Source: an uncultured Paracoccaceae bacterium
Lineage (GTDB): Bacteria > Pseudomonadota > Alphaproteobacteria > Rhodobacterales > Rhodobacteraceae
Assembly: GCA_947493745.1 (NCBI GenBank)
Contig: CANLSM010000014.1
Location: 1 to 64,000 of the forward strand
Length of the DNA: 64,000 bases
Direction of reading: 5' to 3'
Shown here: positions 63,901 through 64,000 of the stretch, piece after piece
Layout of the letters: each line of letters opens with the position of its first letter
Numbering within the stretch: the stretch's first letter is position 1
Made by a program: the position numbers and the translations under genes
Notes under the pieces: model-generated
Told to the model about the DNA's origin: nothing
What the model saw: the letters and a program-made list of their open reading frames with translations, nothing else
Databases searched by the model: none

Positions 63901-64000
63901 GCTCGGACGGCTCCAACCACCTTCAGGGGAATTTCGGTGAAGACACGATTTTCGGTCATGGAGGCAGTGATACCATTGATGGTGGGGCGCAAGCGGACAT
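51918..64000 (+). CDS. Giant class 3 lipase-RTX protein (5' part, continues past window)
   Basis: One open frame runs from ATG 51918 (gagga about nine bases upstream) to the edge, at least 4,027 codons. I translated 51918 to about 55000 codon by codon without meeting a stop, and read stretches of the remainder the same way. Residues about 1-240 are an alpha/beta hydrolase of lipase class 3 with nucleophile Ser119 in GHSLGG. About 240-900 is a non-repetitive region with one isolated RTX block near 520-540. From about 980 on come some sixteen units of RTX nonapeptides, a Y-x-F-x2-GDG-x-D-x-I segment and FADGTVWTRDDL-type haemolysin-related motifs. Two dystroglycan-type cadherin-like domains lie at about 2337-2525 and a VCBS-like domain near 3804-3900. 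There is no N-terminal signal; type I secretion with a C-terminal signal outside the window is expected. Confidence 0.88.
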   Translation, partial: MAEEWVYAALASHAYSDLPFDEGNFQYVPPGGFVELAVASDSATGFFARSYSTADEVVVAIRGTTFTSQEDMQANVALALGIDPLGGPFADTPTQASQALAFAFSQMEEGKTLKVVGHSLGGGLAGIVGATLDVETYGFNPAPFTPGISGSPMQLQFLRVFVETALSEGELAGTPRETTREKLATLLGNWVLEDHVPALAEIDYLHRSSNNFHDRYTQHEFLKDLSQFFPDFERFPSVDERVFTFTSEGSPPSQFSPQDELDLHSMNLLALAIKTSSTARGGAGGEWSERPFDGQNGLVRSDDEIWHMFFQEQEYISVLKQDGSWDGTALYRIWAEHENLYIRNYDALESDGLLQSGRAGEGADPLDGEHDQLHSALVKLGFSIIRDNIDNGTPNQSAIDAWWLGEREDVVHLDLTKIRLDGENADLLLENGRPKGTEIVDAWVMDKIERSFNGSIDLTTDQFIQAFFTPEGGDEPVFPEYGFLTVQAGADNAGLIYLADDFEDPGDIPVEQYNQIIIGGEGTNELQGASGSDFLIGGDGDDTFRTSAGNDVFVMGNGINRLIVEADANSEFTAFGGFGPTSQSKDSIVFGEELTEIDLTLDAAVLNDGTRFEAIELDAGLNGIYTLYGFEIIELTAGQNNVTLTDGLDGIIQLEYLDGDANIDRISAAEPSQGAEQEDEAPLIVHNFDVAEATFFGRRVLNTDAGFEEGKRASDIITMDGDKQLFGGVSFDFDKFEYFLPFAVEKYLPLFDRVGYDPVLEEGRYREAAREILFDVWDTASCGPLGAKFLLAGLGASRLNKLALTAATELPAIALAIGEHNRFVTSYHQEVQRRYFGIHGEEYVLAPLNEDGTRTLNIFIDPDDVQLGQTIVIENWRDGDFGIQIDIAEQGKGYDLPGHLTARDGKMTTDDMLTDEHFPDEYIREKVLSKIDISEVPTPPEPLAPGDHSPEQFSLTAGPQTAAAAPISEDIDGLVRFGNDADNALGGTDRGDVFDGGKGDDRLIGREGVDAYVFSAGDGADRIIDASAEGNIIRFRHDVDFDAITYQEVPGDEGQTDYLITYGPGDTILIRDWSEMSQATRDAWVFEPMPAPEQQPESYEDVPDNTPPSTNLQGTAGDDVLRGDDRWEVFEGFGGDDDIAAGGGADEIFADAGNDRILGQGGRDRIEAGAGDDLIVGGSGNDSLDGGTGDDRYEFNRGDGFDTISDASGVDTLVFGVGILPADIEISRNALAPQQVTLTVAGTGDAVRILNQYHATYPSSPTGIERFEFADGSVWTRDDLEDFYLARANTDGADELVGFAGTDILSAGRGDDVMAGAGGDDDYHWSRGDGHDRIIDSNGQNRLFFGPGIAPEDLSIERPPGTYDLVFTIAGEDGGSLHLSNYFLGGALAVIVFETGEVWTRNDVNARWFSEQEISDGNDVVYGTYLDDVIDLGAGDDIIEATAGNDTLIGGAGDDILGGYPNYGDGRGRDTLIGGSGNDHLRGGADDDTYIFEGSFDHDRVAEGGFQNSQFNHLLFNDRTIGDLTFHPAGEHGLDILIRTADGANSVYVENGFGGTVEFSDGLIVPYERIKLLAELNAGLETNTEAGIGRNVLVGGDTSDRIVGNEGRDEISGGANVDYLVGAGGSDTIHGDGGNDFISGGLGRDTIHGGEGDDQIFADGGLDTVFGGDGNDDIFGGSGNDVLNGGAGDDLIEGGTGYDTLSGGSGADTLMGRIGSDTYHFNFGDGPDVIDAGAGRGDNDTETIELGAGLTLEIMRPVFSGRDLIIDFANGTTDSLTVKNFLGKGMVNVFRFNDQTEMTGHEMIARVVGATIEDDLPAQWVFAEDGTTKVQYGGRGDDYLPDLGASTYYVFGRGDGNDSLYARQVFSPLGPGEYHHELVLLDYTPEETVLRRGGPENDDLIISFTTGTDTMTVINHFGPTRASYDDGIGVISFGDGTVWSSIWFDRLIAQASGVGGDTDDTMQSQAGDETLEGGAGDDTYIYEPGDGSDVIVETDDGDIDTLAFGRGIAPQDVSVVRDGDDLVLRVGGQTITLAGQMVGNGAGVERVTFETLDVWTRDILISKLLEATAGSGNDSLTGGEGAQTLDGGAGDDTLAGGEGGDIYVFGAGDGNDTIIESASEGHDRLVFEAGILTGGTTFRRDPGNAENLLIETSSGDVITVRNQFSGGGLEEVRFADGTILLRDSIEQHAFEGSQTDGDDIIIGMPGVDMIRSGAGADQMDGGPGEDIYRYAPGDGHDRITDTGADNEDALLFGEGIAPEGLTLTRNGDDLVFTFAGSVGDSLTVVDHFAGHAVSAMLFADGRYLEEGDISNWAETGTAPTDIAQAPFFVPGQDGLDPQVATEDEPFEYDLPADMFADPGAVSISLADGSPLPGWLSYANGRLSGTPSEGDAELLELVISGVDAQGADISETLILAAVPVNDAPQAAGTISDVDAGVQQMMSVDLSVADFVDDDTDALSYTLTLRDGSDLPSWLTFDAETLALTGTPSAALLGFNTRERPFELRLTAADDAGLTSSVDFTVRVQWREPDITLTDPDNSNIIRGTGSSEILIGGQGDDELYGGGGRDIYVFNPGDGLDHIHREDNGTYSRDGTIRFGDGIAPEDIELSNVRFGQGIYPSSWGDLYINFVNSPSDGIRVDQQFTGGTGPTRPTINRVEFADGTVWTDAELLLPFIDPENSTLAGGRGNDLLIGNDTDQTLDGRNGNDTLDGRGGNDSLIGGKGEDIYLFGLGYGADHVRDRSSGPGDDWGVNTIRFQPGITLDDLTFEVVNGQLHGSDRDELAGTLRIGVLGSPLDSITIADQYRFDPQRDMIISRFEFDDGTVLAGEQLDAHFAQDRLVEGSIGDDALVGTSADEQFDGQAGDDILQGGRGDDTYFWEPGDGNDRIIEVDAASYDVLELGGGITKGDINLSRDPSGNIRDELTITVNSTGEALVIEGQFPWINHEGYVPDSGLDEIRFADGSSWDAAYILEHFSAGTYADQQLFGIWGEDDVLDGKGGNDTLYGFSGDDTYIFGRGSGHDIIDGNGSFTGPGDLDKILLVGNIVPDDISFGRIGEVNAHGVTRYYNEITITDTGDTLRIGEFNGWRRETHVEFEDLGLIWSSEHLERLYFEAIGTSGDDAFYGIERIASSRKVDTVHLGDGDDTTYLVDYDHIDGGQGSDTFYFDRSYDSSFIGPHYHGGWISDSGDANGVDRLIFGHEESLNLRVTVGANGRDIHLDFPTGINEPIVLVDMFTGVEGVGIDEVILSDGTVLDADWLRANAVASQASQNVLYGTDGADTMVNDTSYPNYLDMTFDGGLGDDTLVGARTYDVYVWRAGDGNDRIIEGKDSEGGGFDTLVLEGVGMSDVSLRLSGTDLVVHHLGTGEDITIVDQFAHEGFEGGVGIHQYTQLDRFGIEEILFDDGRYLGLQAITDATRVKGTDAGETLTGSLWNDTFDGGLGDDILISGGGERDTGLYGSDIYIYRSGDGNDIIRDLDGSIYELDVLQFEDLTRDEVSLVREGEDLRVDILATGEYLTIEDQFRASNRGYAYGIEEIGFADGSKLSGRNAIENLAIFSGTAGNDTIIGNHAANILVGGTGNDVLRGSHGADTYVFAAGDGVDRIEDYPVDGLRGSIEFADGITAADLVLNRTSNGRDLTISYGGTDMVTVQYDLHLAEGVIGEIVFADGTVWGRAEIVTRLANATAGDDEVIGTRADDVLSGLGGDDILRGLAGADRYLYALGDGNDIIRDGGTDGDEIDILEFAAGITPETVQVDREGDNIVLTLTATGARIVLENRLTDVLASADGVRFADGTYWDFLRLLQLSDTTPPNTAPEAVNDTAVTGIDTVLNLSMAEVLANDTDPENDALTITSVSVLEGGAAELVEPNIVFTPTSGFNGIATLLYTISDGNGGYDVGEIAIQVGDNRITGSDGNDTLTDTDGSDLVEGLGGNDLISTGGQGTDTFDGGDGTDTIRFIGTSGDLTVDLMTGTASGTGIDTSTLLNIENVTGNDGNDTLVGSDGSNHLQGNFGEDTIFGHGGSDTIDGGAQAD

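Overview
The window reads as a chromosomal segment of a marine alphaproteobacterium of the Roseobacter group (Rhodobacteraceae). The evidence is gene content and protein style rather than any marker gene: gene-transfer-agent (GTA) head-spike genes of the RCAP_rcc01079 type, a TRAP transporter for 2-oxo acids, a SuyAB/ComC-type sulfolactate module, a B12-dependent class II ribonucleotide reductase, an aa3 oxidase subunit I followed by a DUF2244 gene, a copy of what looks like a dispersed Rhodobacterales intergenic repeat, and uniformly high GC with strong GC3 bias. No insertion sequence, transposase, integrase, rRNA or CRISPR array was seen.

Layout. 1-631 has no convincing gene and carries a 3' fragment of a tRNA-Pro, probably the scar of an integrated element whose body lies to the left. 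632-2420 holds the two GTA head-spike genes. 2417-7620 is an organosulfonate/sugar region: a GntR/UTRA regulator divergent from suyAB, a secreted murein-endopeptidase-like protein, a ComC-like dehydrogenase and an aldose epimerase. 7617-13321 has a Rieske oxygenase with a small overlapping gene, then nrdJ with possible NrdR boxes and a strong terminator. 13393-16773 is the ilvB-sulfotransferase-ilvH group, preceded by a leader peptide and an intrinsic terminator that together look like a branched-chain amino-acid attenuator. 16864-23611 is a Cache-domain two-component system divergent from a TRAP transporter of the TakPQM kind.

23781-35828 is mixed housekeeping and accessory sequence: a membrane-anchored H-type lectin, bpt, RDD and DUF2852 membrane proteins, a secreted rhodanese plus LysM pair, TetR, PPK2, an alpha/beta hydrolase, metA, a UbiH-type hydroxylase, a HAD nucleotidase, a GntR/FCD regulator, a second sulfotransferase and a Tat-exported MBL hydrolase. 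36000-41468 holds carA, yqeY, DUF2244, ctaD, a cytochrome c and lipB. 41568-43331 encodes a phosphate-binding-like/OmpA protein with long poly-aspartate tracts. tRNA-Leu(GAG) follows.

44775-50258 (with 43842-44774) is a compact minus-strand run: SPOR lipoprotein, D,D-carboxypeptidase, tmk, holB, tatD, MBL hydrolase and an AEC permease, joined by 4- to 8-base overlaps or almost no gaps. tRNA-Ser(TGA) precedes it. From 51918 to the right edge runs one uninterrupted plus-strand gene of more than 4,000 codons: an N-terminal class 3 lipase domain followed by about sixteen RTX units, two dystroglycan/cadherin-like domains and a VCBS-like domain. Its 3' end lies outside the window, and a LysR regulator is divergent from it.

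The observations judged most worth following are the apparently leaderless ilv leader peptide, the giant lipase-RTX protein, the poly-Asp binding-protein/OmpA fusion with its GAY trinucleotide arrays, the hairpin that encloses the bpt start codon, and the H-type lectin on a membrane stalk.
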